Assembly (NCBI RefSeq): GCF_900142075.1
Contig: NZ_FQZO01000010.1
Coordinates: 62,001 to 126,000 of the forward strand
Origin: Clostridium amylolyticum
GTDB taxonomy: Bacteria; Bacillota; Clostridia; Clostridiales; Clostridiaceae
Length of the DNA: 64,000 nt
Direction of reading: 5' to 3'
Every line of letters begins with the position of its first letter. The stretch's first letter is position 1. The translations under genes and the position numbers were made by a program. Below are positions 8,909 to 17,557 of this stretch, one piece after another. Under the pieces are notes generated by a model, which did not search any database, had not been told where the DNA came from, and worked only from the letters and a program-made list of their open reading frames with translations.

Positions 8909-9415
8909 ATGTATATGAATTTTGAATTAAGGAAATTGACAATAAATGATAGTATGGACATCTATGGTATGTTGCAGGAAATACCTAAAGATGAAAATGG
9001 TTTTATTAATTCAGTAAATGGAAAGTCATTTGAAGAATATAAGGAATGGCTTATTATTTGCGATGCTATGTCTAAGGGGGTAGGTCTGGAAGATTGGCAG
9101 GTTCCTTCAAATACTTACTGGCTATTTGTTGATGGATATCCTGTTGGTATGGGTAAGCTTAGACACTTCTTAACAGATAAGTTGAGAGTAGAAGGCGGTC
9201 ATGCAGGATATGCAATACGTCAAAGTGAACGAAACAAGGGTTATGGTACAGTTTTGCTAAAAATAATAATTGAAGAAGCTAAAAAAATGAACATAGAAAA
9301 GCTATTACTTACAGTAAGAAACAGTAACACAAATTCAATTAAAATTGCTTTAAATAATGGTGGGAAAATAGAAAAGATAAAGGAAGATAGACATTACATT
9401 TGGATTGACTGTTAA
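8909..9415 (+). CDS. GNAT family N-acetyltransferase
   Basis: 168 residues. The acetyl-CoA loop is ERNKGYGTVLLKIII and the upstream strand is GHAGYAIRQSERN. This pattern fits the YdeN/PF13302-like GNAT group (tolerance to variable N-terminal acyl acceptors). TTCAAGGAGAG precedes ATG 8909; a second in-frame ATG at 8915 is equally plausible. It sits immediately behind repeat copy 2. Confidence 0.85.
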   Translation: MYMNFELRKLTINDSMDIYGMLQEIPKDENGFINSVNGKSFEEYKEWLIICDAMSKGVGLEDWQVPSNTYWLFVDGYPVGMGKLRHFLTDKLRVEGGHAGYAIRQSERNKGYGTVLLKIIIEEAKKMNIEKLLLTVRNSNTNSIKIALNNGGKIEKIKEDRHYIWIDC

Positions 9416-9437
9416 TGTAATTAAATAATTATTTTGG

Positions 9438-9941
9438 ATGGACCTTATTATTTTTAATGAATTTGGTAAGCGCCCTTTGTTATTAATTATTATTTCCACC
9501 AGCATAGTTGCTCCAATCTTTGAAGAAGTAATTTACAGAGGAATCATATTAGAACAACTAAACAGAAGATATGGAATGATGAAATCTATAATTGTTTCTT
9601 CATTATTATTTGGAATAATGCATCTGAACATTGAACAACGAATAAATGGGTTTTTTATAGGCATGGTATTAGGTTTTATTTATATAAAAACTAATTCATT
9701 ATTACTTAGCATATTTCTACATTTAGCAAATAATTCGCTAGTAATAATATCGGCGTTTATTCCATTTATAGATTTAAGTAGCGAAAAATTTAATTTAGTT
9801 CAGCTGTTAATTGGAGCAATATTATTATTAATATCCTATAAATTTTTTAATAACATAGAGATAGATACAAATAGAAAATTTAATCTTAAGTTTATGGCTA
9901 AAGCTCGGGACAATAAAGCTTTGGATACTGATGGTAATTAG
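9438..9941 (+). CDS. CPBP family intramembrane metalloprotease, probably 5'-truncated
   Basis: 167 residues with the three CAAX-protease/bacteriocin-processing (CPBP) motifs: EEVIYRG (29-35), FGIMH (58-62) and a later HLANNS. These define a membrane glutamyl-type protease of the Rce1 fold, a family that includes bacteriocin self-immunity proteins. The family norm is about 220-300 residues with several helices before motif 1; here only some 25 residues precede it, and ATG 9438 has no ribosome binding site. It is probably a truncated gene. Confidence 0.7.
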   Translation: MDLIIFNEFGKRPLLLIIISTSIVAPIFEEVIYRGIILEQLNRRYGMMKSIIVSSLLFGIMHLNIEQRINGFFIGMVLGFIYIKTNSLLLSIFLHLANNSLVIISAFIPFIDLSSEKFNLVQLLIGAILLLISYKFFNNIEIDTNRKFNLKFMAKARDNKALDTDGN

Positions 9942-9994
9942 CATTTAAATAGAATCATAATAGTAATTTTTTATAAATAAAAGGTGTGATAAAT

Positions 9995-10519
9995 ATGTTA
10001 AAAAGGTGTATCATGATTTTCCCAACCTTTGAGAATGGACAAGTGATAGATAAAATAAGAGGACTATATGACCCTCTTGAAAGTTGTGTAAGGCCTCATA
10101 TAACCCTTGTTTTTCCTTTTGATAGTCATATAGAAACTATTGAATTAAGGGAGCATCTTTCATCTGTGTTAACTGATATTGCTCCTTTTGAAATCATCCT
10201 TAAGGGGATAACACCAACCAATAACTTTGGTAAATATCTCTTTCTAAATATACAAAAGGGCAGGGATGAAATTATTGAATTGCATAAAAGATTATATACG
10301 GGAATTTTACAAAATTATTACCCCAAATGGTTAAAAGGAAAGGATTTCTTTCCGCATATGACTGTTGGAAGTTTTGATAGCCAAGAACAATTTGAGGCTG
10401 CAATTAGTGAAACCAGAAATATTGATGATACCTTTAAAACTACTGTTAATGAGATTAGTGTAGAAATCATTGATGAAAATGAAAATTCAATTATAGAGAT
10501 CACTATTCCATTAAAATAA
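9995..10519 (+). CDS. 2'-5' RNA ligase family protein (LigT/YjcG-like)
   Basis: 174-residue 2H phosphoesterase-superfamily protein, intact. Both catalytic HxTx motifs are present (HITL 35-38, HMTV 121-124). The family acts as 2',3'-cyclic phosphodiesterase or RNA 2'-5' ligase; the clostridial substrate is not known. AAGGTGT at 9981-9987 supports ATG 9995 over GTG 9986. A decayed relative of its 3' third lies at 270-431. Confidence 0.85.
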   Translation: MLKRCIMIFPTFENGQVIDKIRGLYDPLESCVRPHITLVFPFDSHIETIELREHLSSVLTDIAPFEIILKGITPTNNFGKYLFLNIQKGRDEIIELHKRLYTGILQNYYPKWLKGKDFFPHMTVGSFDSQEQFEAAISETRNIDDTFKTTVNEISVEIIDENENSIIEITIPLK

Positions 10520-10637
10520 GCTGTTCCTGAAATTTTTTATTCATATTAGTGATAGAGATTATCAGCATAATCAAGTGATGCTTTATACATAACCTTCTGG
10601 TTATGAGTTCAATATATATATTTTGAGAGGTGTAAAA

Positions 10638-10946
10638 ATGAAAAAGATATTAAAGTCATTTACATTCTATTTTATGTTAATGAGCTTATTTATGATTTAC
10701 ATGCAATATGTTGGATATGATTCTAAGAATATTATGCTTATACACCTTAACCCTATTTTAAGTAAGTTGCAGTACACTGATTTTGCAGAAAGTGTTTTAA
10801 ATTCAGGAAAATTAGTTAACTGTAGAACCATAAGTGGAAGCATTTCTATTTATTGGTATATTGCTCATTTTATAACCTTCATAATTTATGGAATGATTTT
10901 TGACTTTATAAAGACAATTATTAAAAGATTGGCACGGCAACAATAA
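10638..10946 (+). CDS. Small membrane protein, unknown
   Basis: 102 residues with two strong hydrophobic segments (about 8-24 and 74-94), separated by a 45-residue probably extracytoplasmic loop, and a basic end IKRLARQQ. GAGAGGTG upstream supports ATG 10638; TTG 10623 is less likely. No family recognised. Confidence 0.6.
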   Translation: MKKILKSFTFYFMLMSLFMIYMQYVGYDSKNIMLIHLNPILSKLQYTDFAESVLNSGKLVNCRTISGSISIYWYIAHFITFIIYGMIFDFIKTIIKRLARQQ

Positions 10947-10995
10947 TTAAATTAGCTGCATTATTTAATGTACCTTTAGAAAAGGAGGCTTTAAA

Positions 10996-11535
10996 ATGAA
11001 ATATATTGCACTACTCAGGGGAATTAATGTTGGTGGGAAAAATAAAATCTCCATGAGAGATTTAAAAGCTTGTTTCGAGAATGCAGGGTTTTTAAATACT
11101 ATGACATACATTAATAGTGGTAATGTAATTTTTGATAGCGAAATAGAAAGTACAACAAAGATTTCCAAAAGATGCGAGGAAATCATTGAAGAGGAATTTG
11201 GGTTTCCTATTAGAGTTACAATTATCGATGGTAATACTTTAAAAGAAGCATTAGACCATGTACCGGAATGGTGGGGGGATGATCCAAACTCAAAACATAA
11301 TTCCATATTTGTAATCCAACCAGCTACATCCAAAGAAGTTAGTGAAGAAGTAGGAGAAATAAAGCCAGAGTATGAACGGATTTATATTTATAAAGACATT
11401 ATATTTTGGTCGGCTCCACTTAAAACCTTTTCACGTACACAATGGGCAAAAGTATCTGGGAAAAAAGCATATAATAATATTACCATTCGAAACGCCAATA
11501 CAACCAAGAAGCTACTGGAATTGGTATTATCTTAA
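10996..11535 (+). CDS. DUF1697 domain protein
   Basis: 179-residue cytoplasmic protein of the DUF1697 family. The hallmark N-terminus YIALLRGINVGGKNKI, the YINSGNVIFDS segment, and a C-terminal AKVSGKKAYNNITIRNANT are all present. The length is the family norm. The family's biochemical function is not established. AAAAGGAGG sits upstream of ATG 10996. Confidence 0.88.
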   Translation: MKYIALLRGINVGGKNKISMRDLKACFENAGFLNTMTYINSGNVIFDSEIESTTKISKRCEEIIEEEFGFPIRVTIIDGNTLKEALDHVPEWWGDDPNSKHNSIFVIQPATSKEVSEEVGEIKPEYERIYIYKDIIFWSAPLKTFSRTQWAKVSGKKAYNNITIRNANTTKKLLELVLS

Positions 11536-11622
11536 ATCCTAATGATATAAAATGATTAAATAGAAAATCGAGTTGTATTTACTAAAAATCAATCCAATTG
11601 CTCATATCCTTTTTAAGAATAC

Positions 11623-11648
11623 CTTTAAGTGTATTATTATACTTAAAG
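11623..11648 (+). terminator. Hairpin after the DUF1697 gene
   Basis: Stem CTTTAAGTGTA (11623-11633) against TATACTTAAAG (11638-11648) with one G-U pair and a 4-base loop. No T-run follows, so its role as a terminator is uncertain. Confidence 0.4.
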
Positions 11649-11694
11649 CGTAGGATAAAAATGATGTGTAATTGCAATTAAAAGGAGGACAAGA

Positions 11695-11859
11695 ATGAAA
11701 AAAAGAGAAATTTTTATGTTATCAGCATTAGCATTTTCCACAGGCATAATTTTAGGATTTTTGCTTTCACCAGTGAAGCAAGGCTGTGGTAATAACAATG
11801 GTAATACCATAAATAATTATTATGGTGATAAAAAGCGCTCAATTGGAGATGAATCTTAA
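11695..11859 (+). CDS. Small membrane-anchored protein, 54 residues
   Basis: ATG 11695 preceded by AAAAGGAGGAC, stop TAA 11857-11859. An N-terminal helix (about residues 7-26) is followed by SPVKQGCGNNNGNT and a hydrophilic, Asn-rich tail. The helix plus LLSPVKQG resembles YtxH-like envelope proteins seen in clostridia. Function unknown. Confidence 0.6.
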   Translation: MKKREIFMLSALAFSTGIILGFLLSPVKQGCGNNNGNTINNYYGDKKRSIGDES

Positions 11860-11966
11860 TAACTCAGTGAATATCTAATGAAGGAAAGTATATGTGTAAT
11901 TAGTAATTATGATCTTTTCTAAACTTGTGTCGAAAAGGTTAGTTATAACCATCTGGAGGTATAGGT

Positions 11967-12410
11967 ATGTATTTAGACATTTTTAGATGTGGGATAAATG
12001 AAATTAAATATATTAAAGATGCCATTAGTAATGTTAAGAGTGAAGAAGATGCATGTTCATTTAATGAAGAAGCTATAAAAAATTTTTTGCTCAATGATGA
12101 TAATTGGTTTTATGTTGCAACCATGGATGAGAAGGTGGTTGCTTATGCAATTGCTTATGTTCAAAGACGCCTTGATACCACAAAGAATATGATTTGTTTA
12201 TATGAGATAGGTACATTAAAATGCTGCAGGAAAAAGGGAATTGCTAAAAAAATAATTAATACAATTGTTGAGCATGGAAAACTAAATGATGCAATGAAAA
12301 TATGGATTCCCACAAATACAAGTAATGCAGCAGCCTGTGCATTATATAGAAGTATTGGAGCAGAGGAACCAGGAGTGAAAGATGAAATTATTTACAATTA
12401 CAGATATTGA
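11967..12410 (+). CDS. GNAT acetyltransferase, AAC(3)-I-like
   Basis: 147 residues. Motif A is EIGTLKCCRKKGIAKKIINT, and the tail IPTNTSNAAACALYRSIGAEEP resembles the aminoglycoside 3-N-acetyltransferase I group and related GNATs. Whether aminoglycosides are substrates cannot be judged from sequence. CTGGAGGTATAG precedes ATG 11967. Confidence 0.78.
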   Translation: MYLDIFRCGINEIKYIKDAISNVKSEEDACSFNEEAIKNFLLNDDNWFYVATMDEKVVAYAIAYVQRRLDTTKNMICLYEIGTLKCCRKKGIAKKIINTIVEHGKLNDAMKIWIPTNTSNAAACALYRSIGAEEPGVKDEIIYNYRY

Positions 12411-12708
12411 ACATAATTTTTAGATAATTTATTGTAAAATTTCTTATATTACAATGAATTTGTCTTATTTGTGTACAAAAATATATTAATTACATTAGAA
12501 CTAAATTGGGTTAATGGTAGCTGAGAGGATGTTAAATTAGCAAGTATAGTTAACGAAGACTATGTTTAATATCAAGAGCAGAAATACTCTTTTTGTTTTT
12601 ATCTTATAATTTATCAAATTAATATTTAATCTATTCATTCTACTTAAATTAAGTGGAAATTGTATAATATAGAAACATATAAATTAATTTTAGCTAGGAG
12701 GTGGGATT
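12411..12708 (+). other. AT-rich intergenic stretch
   Basis: About 300 bases. A weak terminator-like stem AAGAG / CTCTT followed by TTTGTTTTT lies near 12573-12600. A -10-like TATAAT sits at about 12663, upstream of the methyltransferase. No coding frame is supported. Confidence 0.4.
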
Positions 12709-13383
12709 ATGTGTAACTATTACAGACAGAACTTAAACTCTACGAAACTTTTTCAAGTTTACCAGACAAAGTATCCAAGGATTAAGCGTTATTTGGATGA
12801 AGAAATCGATTTTGTGTGTCGGAATTTGCATGGCAACGAGAAGGTGCTGGAGGTTGGAGCCGGATACGGACGTATCGTCAAGAAATTGGCCCCTTTTTCA
12901 GCCAGCGTTGTAGGAATTGATATCTCAGAGTCAACAGTGGATCTTGGCAAGGAGTATATAAAAGAATGCCCGAACTGTAGCATTCAAGTGATGGATGCCT
13001 ACAACCTTGTGTTTGATGAAGAATTTGATGTGGTATTGTGCTTGCAAAACGGTTTGTCAGCCATGAAAGGACAGCCTATGCATCTCATTGAACAATGTAT
13101 GAATGTACTGACTCCTGGGGGAAAAGCCTATTTCAGTACATATAGTCCAAAGTTTTGGGAACATCGGCTGACCTGGTTCCATGAGCAGGAGAATAATGGG
13201 TTAATTGGAGAAATTGATTTGGAAAAAACCAAGGATGGCACAATTGTATGCAAGGACGGGTTTGTTTCCCTCACCTTTTCAGAGGATACACTTAAAAAAC
13301 TAGGAGAGGAGTTAGGGTGCTATTATCGCATTGAGGAAGTAGACAAGTCAAGTCTCTTTCTTATCCTTAAAAAGCCAGAATAA
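12709..13383 (+). CDS. Class I SAM-dependent methyltransferase
   Basis: 224 residues. SAM motif I VLEVGAGYG at 46-54, an acidic motif II near VVGIDIS, FDVVLCLQNGLSAM, and LTPGGKAYFSTY after the core strands. The substrate is unknown. Codon use is more G+C-rich than its neighbours (for example GGAGCCGGATACGGACG), which suggests separate acquisition. TAGGAGGTGGG precedes ATG 12709. Confidence 0.85.
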   Translation: MCNYYRQNLNSTKLFQVYQTKYPRIKRYLDEEIDFVCRNLHGNEKVLEVGAGYGRIVKKLAPFSASVVGIDISESTVDLGKEYIKECPNCSIQVMDAYNLVFDEEFDVVLCLQNGLSAMKGQPMHLIEQCMNVLTPGGKAYFSTYSPKFWEHRLTWFHEQENNGLIGEIDLEKTKDGTIVCKDGFVSLTFSEDTLKKLGEELGCYYRIEEVDKSSLFLILKKPE

Positions 13384-13416
13384 TATCTGGCAAAATTAAA
13401 TACGGGGGAAATGACA

Positions 13417-13974
13417 ATGGATATGATTGAGAATATAAAACAGGATATTAAAAAAAGATGTGTAAGCCCAGATAACTTTTTTGGCGAGGGAATATATGAG
13501 CATGTTGAAAGCGTAGCTAATAATGCTGTTGAACTGGCTAAACTATATCAAGCGGATGCTGAGGTATGTGAATTAGCAGGGTGGCTGCATGATATAGCTT
13601 CAATTACAGATTACAAGCTATATGAAGACCATCATATACATGGAGCAAATATGGCAGAGGAAATCCTCAAATCATATAATTATCCAACAGATAAAATTGA
13701 GTTGGTAAAGCTGTGTATACTGAATCATCGAGGAAGTGTGCTAAAAGGAAAAACAACTAAGGAAGAAATATGTGTGGCTGATGCTGATGCTATATCTCAT
13801 TATGATACTTTACCATCACTATTTTATTTGGCCTTTGTTCAAAGAAAGCTTAATATTAATGATGGTGTTGAGTTTGTTAAAAATAAACTTGAAAGAAGCT
13901 ACAATAAAATGTCTCAACAAAGCAAGGAATACTATAAGCATAAAAGGGATATGATTCAAGCTATATTAAATTAA
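13417..13974 (+). CDS. HD domain phosphohydrolase
   Basis: 185 residues. Metal-binding HD pattern H29 (YEHVESV), H58-D59 (GWLHDIA), HHIHGA near 75, then LNHRG and DADAISH. Such stand-alone HD proteins hydrolyse nucleotides or related phosphates. TACGGGGGAA fits ATG 13417 better than ATG 13411, which is only two bases from it. Confidence 0.85.
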   Translation: MDMIENIKQDIKKRCVSPDNFFGEGIYEHVESVANNAVELAKLYQADAEVCELAGWLHDIASITDYKLYEDHHIHGANMAEEILKSYNYPTDKIELVKLCILNHRGSVLKGKTTKEEICVADADAISHYDTLPSLFYLAFVQRKLNINDGVEFVKNKLERSYNKMSQQSKEYYKHKRDMIQAILN

Positions 13975-14056
13975 TAATATTCTTGTTAGCCATTCTTCAT
14001 GAGTATTAAATATAGAAATAATATATGATTACTTTATTATACGAGGAGGTAGGACT

Positions 14057-14407
14057 ATGGAGTATAATTCAGAATTTTGGAATGCTTTAGATGAGCTTGT
14101 TAATAAATCAAAGATTGTAATTGATAGACCAAAGGGCACAAGGCATCCCAAATATCCAGATATACTATATAAAGTTGATTACGGATATTTAGAAGGGACA
14201 ACCTCTATGGATGGTGGCGGCGTTGACGTTTGGAGGGGGACTGATGCCATGCAAAAAATAGATGCCATTATGTGTACTGTGGATTTAACAAAAAGAGATT
14301 CGGAGATAAAAATACTTATAGGATGTACGGAAGTTGAAAAAGAAAAGATTTATCATTTTCATAATGATTCAAAATCTATGAAGGGTATTTTAATACGAAG
14401 AAAATGA
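14057..14407 (+). CDS. Inorganic pyrophosphatase-like small protein
   Basis: 116 residues related to family I soluble pyrophosphatase: VIDRPKGTRHP, YKVDYGYLEGT and DVWRG align with the canonical core. It is about 60 residues shorter than true enzymes, and the catalytic DxDPxD stretch is replaced by MDGGGVDVW, so pyrophosphatase activity is doubtful. GAGGAGGTAGG precedes ATG 14057. Confidence 0.72.
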   Translation: MEYNSEFWNALDELVNKSKIVIDRPKGTRHPKYPDILYKVDYGYLEGTTSMDGGGVDVWRGTDAMQKIDAIMCTVDLTKRDSEIKILIGCTEVEKEKIYHFHNDSKSMKGILIRRK

Positions 14408-14542
14408 ATTAGTGGGAAAAATATATCAGCAACTATTATGTACTAGTTTAAATGGCTGCAATTGTTTGGGGATGACAAGGAAGCTGTGAAAATGAAAGTT
14501 TAAGACAACGATTATTTATATATGATGGGGGACAGAAATAAC

Positions 14543-15088
14543 ATGAGAATAGAAACAAATCATTTAGTAATTCGAGATTTTCAGAGGAAAGACGCAGAAA
14601 ATCTTTATAGAATTGTTAGAGAAAAAAATATCCTTCGTTTTATGTCTGATTGGGCGGAAAACAGTGATTCACCACAATCCTATTATGGATATATTGATTG
14701 GCATCAAACTCAAAGAGATTCAACAGATATTTATGAAAACAAAAGATATGTAATTGCATTACCTAACACAGATGAGATGATAGGTATGGTAGGTATGGGA
14801 TTGGAAGATACATTGAATGAAGTTGAAGTAGCTTATTTTATGTCTGAAAAATATCAGAGAAAGAGATACACAGAAGAAGCAGTAAATGCTTTAGTAAATT
14901 GGTGCTTTAGTGTATCAAATATAAAGTATCTTATAATAACTATTGATTGTGCAAATATACCTTCCTGTCATCTTGCAGAGAAATGTGGTTTTGAATTATT
15001 TGAAAAACGAACACCTATGGGACATAAGCAGCCTAACATGGAGAGTGATAGTTACTTCTACTATAGAAAATATAGAAGTTTGTCATAA
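14543..15088 (+). CDS. GNAT acetyltransferase, RimJ/RimL type
   Basis: 181 residues of the PF13302 group. It starts RIETNHLVIRDFQRKDAENLY, has the strand EVAYFMSEKYQRKRYTEEAV (loop QRKRYT in place of a glycine-rich RGKGYA), and ends CHLAEKCGFELFEKR. TGGGGGAC at 14526-14533 fits ATG 14543 better than ATG 14522. Confidence 0.83.
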   Translation: MRIETNHLVIRDFQRKDAENLYRIVREKNILRFMSDWAENSDSPQSYYGYIDWHQTQRDSTDIYENKRYVIALPNTDEMIGMVGMGLEDTLNEVEVAYFMSEKYQRKRYTEEAVNALVNWCFSVSNIKYLIITIDCANIPSCHLAEKCGFELFEKRTPMGHKQPNMESDSYFYYRKYRSLS

Positions 15089-15227
15089 ATACTGTTACTT
15101 TTAGTACACACTTTCCTTGTGGCTCTTAAAGGCTATACGTGAAGAATTGGCGAAAATTAAGGGATGTAAAGTATGACTTAGTAAAAGTTTATATAGTAAT
15201 ATGAAAGCATAAGCAGGAGGGGATTAT

Positions 15228-15314
15228 TTGAATCTAGTATTTTTAATTGGAGATGCAGCTGTAGGCAAAATGACAGTGGGACAAGAACTCATGAAAATTA
15301 CAGATTTACGATAG
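15228..15314 (+). pseudogene. N-terminal fragment of a P-loop ATPase/kinase
   Basis: TTG 15228 with AGGAGGGG upstream starts a 28-residue frame with a Walker A-like loop, LIGDAAVGKMTVG, ending TAG 15312-15314. It matches the start of a clostridial AAA-family/shikimate-kinase-like NTPase that should continue for about 150 residues. The following alpha/beta hydrolase begins within ten bases, so it looks like a 3' deletion joined to a new gene. Confidence 0.65.
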
Positions 15315-15320
15315 GGGGAA

Positions 15321-16217
15321 GTGGTGGAAGTGTTTACTTTGGAGAAAGATGGGTTTTGCGGAACGTATTTTAAGGGAGAAAAGCACTTAGAAAAAGCTAT
15401 CATTTTCATGAGTGGCGCAGGTATTAGTCAAAAACTAACAGAGTCATCGGCTTCATTTTTAATTAAACAAGGATATTCTGTTCTTGTGCTAGGTTTTTAT
15501 AAGTGGAAAGGAATGCCCAAAGAAATGTATGGGATTCCTGTAGAATATGTGGAGCTAGCAGCAAAATGGTTGATATCCTTTCAAGAACAGAAAATTGAGA
15601 AGATAGCTATAATAGGAACATCAACAGGAGCTGGATATGCTTTATTATCTGCATCACTATGTCCCCAAATTAGTTGTGTTATTGCTATTTCACCTTTTGA
15701 CTATGTGATGGAAGGTTCTGGCAAAAATTTTTCGAGAAAATACAAATCAACATATACATATCGCAAAAGAGATATATGTTTTACTCCAAATATTGCTTTG
15801 GATAAAGGTGCTCATGCTTTGATAATGGAAGCTAAAAGAGATAAAAGATATGGATTACGGCGTACTATGAGATATGTGTATGATATCAATCCTCCAATTG
15901 ACGAGTCACGCATATTGATTGAAAATATGAAGGCTGATGTATTATTGCTTGCCGCTAAGAATGATGACTTTTGGCCATCTGATGAGGCGGTACCTCGGAT
16001 GGAGAAAATATTATCGGAATCAAATTATCCATATAAAGTAAAAAGCATCGTTTATGACAAAGCCAGTCATTTGCTTGGTAACATATCTGGAATGAGTTGG
16101 GTTTTAAAGAGATTAATTAGACTGGTTATTATAGCAGAACACAAATTCCCTGTGGAGTGTGAAAATGCCAGAAAGGATAGTGTGCAGCAAATTTTATCGT
16201 TTTTGAATGAATGGTAA
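15321..16217 (+). CDS. Alpha/beta hydrolase, acyl-CoA thioester hydrolase/BAAT C-terminal-like
   Basis: 298 residues. Nucleophile elbow GTSTG (Ser in context IIGTSTGAGYALL) near residue 97, Asp in AAKNDDFWPSDEA, and His in KASHLLGN complete the triad. The layout is that of the BAAT C-terminal hydrolase family. The start is one of GTG 15321, 15324 or 15330 behind AGGGGGAA, and 15324 has the best spacing. The substrate is unknown. Confidence 0.82.
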   Translation: MVEVFTLEKDGFCGTYFKGEKHLEKAIIFMSGAGISQKLTESSASFLIKQGYSVLVLGFYKWKGMPKEMYGIPVEYVELAAKWLISFQEQKIEKIAIIGTSTGAGYALLSASLCPQISCVIAISPFDYVMEGSGKNFSRKYKSTYTYRKRDICFTPNIALDKGAHALIMEAKRDKRYGLRRTMRYVYDINPPIDESRILIENMKADVLLLAAKNDDFWPSDEAVPRMEKILSESNYPYKVKSIVYDKASHLLGNISGMSWVLKRLIRLVIIAEHKFPVECENARKDSVQQILSFLNEW

Positions 16218-16340
16218 TTAAATAACTATGATATTGGAAAAGATGATTTAGAATCTAGACTTCATCAATATACTAACAAAGTAGTAATTTTAATCGGTGA
16301 TAAGGAAATCAAGAATTTTATGGAAAGCATTAAGTGGTGA
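16218..16340 (+). pseudogene. Short C-terminal gene remnant
   Basis: A frame with no start encodes about 38 residues (KVVILIGDKEIKNFMESIKW) up to TGA 16338-16340. The VVILIGDKE strand followed by a short helix looks like the C-terminal part of another alpha/beta hydrolase. This is a guess from pattern only. Confidence 0.35.
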
Positions 16341-16391
16341 GTAAGGGATATAGTTCTATAAAAATAGAAAGGGACTGAAAGGAGAATTTTT

Positions 16392-17270
16392 TTGAAAAAT
16401 TTAAAAATAGCATTGCTACAGCTTATGCCGGAAGATACTTTAGAAGGTAATCTAGAAAAAGGGTTGAAATATTGCAGAAAATCGAAAGAGATGGGTGCAG
16501 ACATTGCATTGTTTCCTGAAATGTGGAGTGTCGGTTACAATATTTTAGAAGATGTTACTGAATTGAAGGCAAGTGCTATATCTAACGAAAGTATATTTCT
16601 CAATTCATTTGGTAAACTGGCGAAAGAGCTTAATATGGCAATCGGAATAACCTTCCTTGAAAAGCATGAGCCATTGCCAAGGAATACCATGTGTTTATTT
16701 GATCGCTTTGGTAACAAAGTACTTACATACGCAAAAGTACACACTTGTGATTTTGGAGATGAGAGAAGATTAACAGCAGGTAATGACTTTTATGTTGCTG
16801 ATTTAAACGTTGAGCAAGGTGTGGTAAAAATAGGTGCAATGATTTGTTATGATAGAGAATTTCCAGAAAGTGCAAGGATTCTTATGCTAAAAGGTGCTGA
16901 GATTATTTTAGTACCAAATGCTTGTCCTATGGAGATAAACCGTATATCACAGCTTAGGGCAAGAGCCTATGAGAATATGGTTGGTATTGCAACTGTCAAT
17001 TATCCTAAAGGCAAACCTGACTGTAATGGTCATTCTACAGCGTTTGACGGGATTGTATACAGACCTTCTGACCCTGGCTCTAGAGATACACTTATTATTG
17101 AAGCCGGAGATAAAGAGGACATTTATATAGCTGATTTTCCTATAGATGAAATAAGAGAGTATAGAAGTCACGAAGTACATGGAAACGCATACCGCCATCC
17201 GCAAAAATACAAATTACTAATTTCTGAAGGTATTAAAGAGCCATTCATTAGAAAAGATTATAGAAAATAA
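16392..17270 (+). CDS. Carbon-nitrogen hydrolase (nitrilase superfamily)
   Basis: 292-residue cytoplasmic amidase. The Glu-Lys-Cys triad is visible in FPEMWSVGYN (E around 44), TYAKVHTCDFGDE (K) and AMICYDREFPESAR (C). The overall pattern is closest to N-carbamoylputrescine amidase and related aliphatic amidases. Start TTG 16392 behind AAAGGAGA. It is followed by repeat copy 4. Confidence 0.87.
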   Translation: MKNLKIALLQLMPEDTLEGNLEKGLKYCRKSKEMGADIALFPEMWSVGYNILEDVTELKASAISNESIFLNSFGKLAKELNMAIGITFLEKHEPLPRNTMCLFDRFGNKVLTYAKVHTCDFGDERRLTAGNDFYVADLNVEQGVVKIGAMICYDREFPESARILMLKGAEIILVPNACPMEINRISQLRARAYENMVGIATVNYPKGKPDCNGHSTAFDGIVYRPSDPGSRDTLIIEAGDKEDIYIADFPIDEIREYRSHEVHGNAYRHPQKYKLLISEGIKEPFIRKDYRK

Positions 17271-17377
17271 TATTAGGAAATTATAGGAAAAAAATATTTG
17301 CTGAATTCTCAAGAATGTTATATGCTAAAATTTCAATTAAAGCTTGAGAAATATAACAAATTAGAAAAATTAATATT

Positions 17378-17520
17378 AAAGAATTGAATAAAGAAATAGA
17401 ATAATAGAAAAAAATATTAATGGCTGTACTAAGTAAAATCACCCTTATAGTATGGCTTTTATTTATAGAATTGCAGTTGAAAATACATTCTTTGGTCAGT
17501 AGTTTTCTTATAATAAGTCG
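17378..17520 (+). repeat. Dispersed intergenic repeat, copy 4 (diverged)
   Basis: Shares the AAGAATTGAATAAAGAAATAGAATAATAG lead-in and hairpin position with copy 1. The stem has changed on both arms (AATGGCTGTACTA with TAGTATGGCTTTT), so pairing is kept. The AT-rich tail is degenerate (TTGAAAATACATTC, then TTATAATAAG). Confidence 0.65.
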
Positions 17521-17557
17521 CAGCAGTTTTATATTGTAAATGAAGGGAGGGGATAAT

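Noticed and set aside
14408..14542. Gene remnant between the pyrophosphatase-like gene and the RimJ-like GNAT
   Set aside because: Only a dozen codons (DDKEAVKMKV) can be read; too little for support.
15089..15227. Remnant frame LLKAIREELAKIKGCKV before the truncated ATPase
   Set aside because: Short and without similarity I can name; could be chance.
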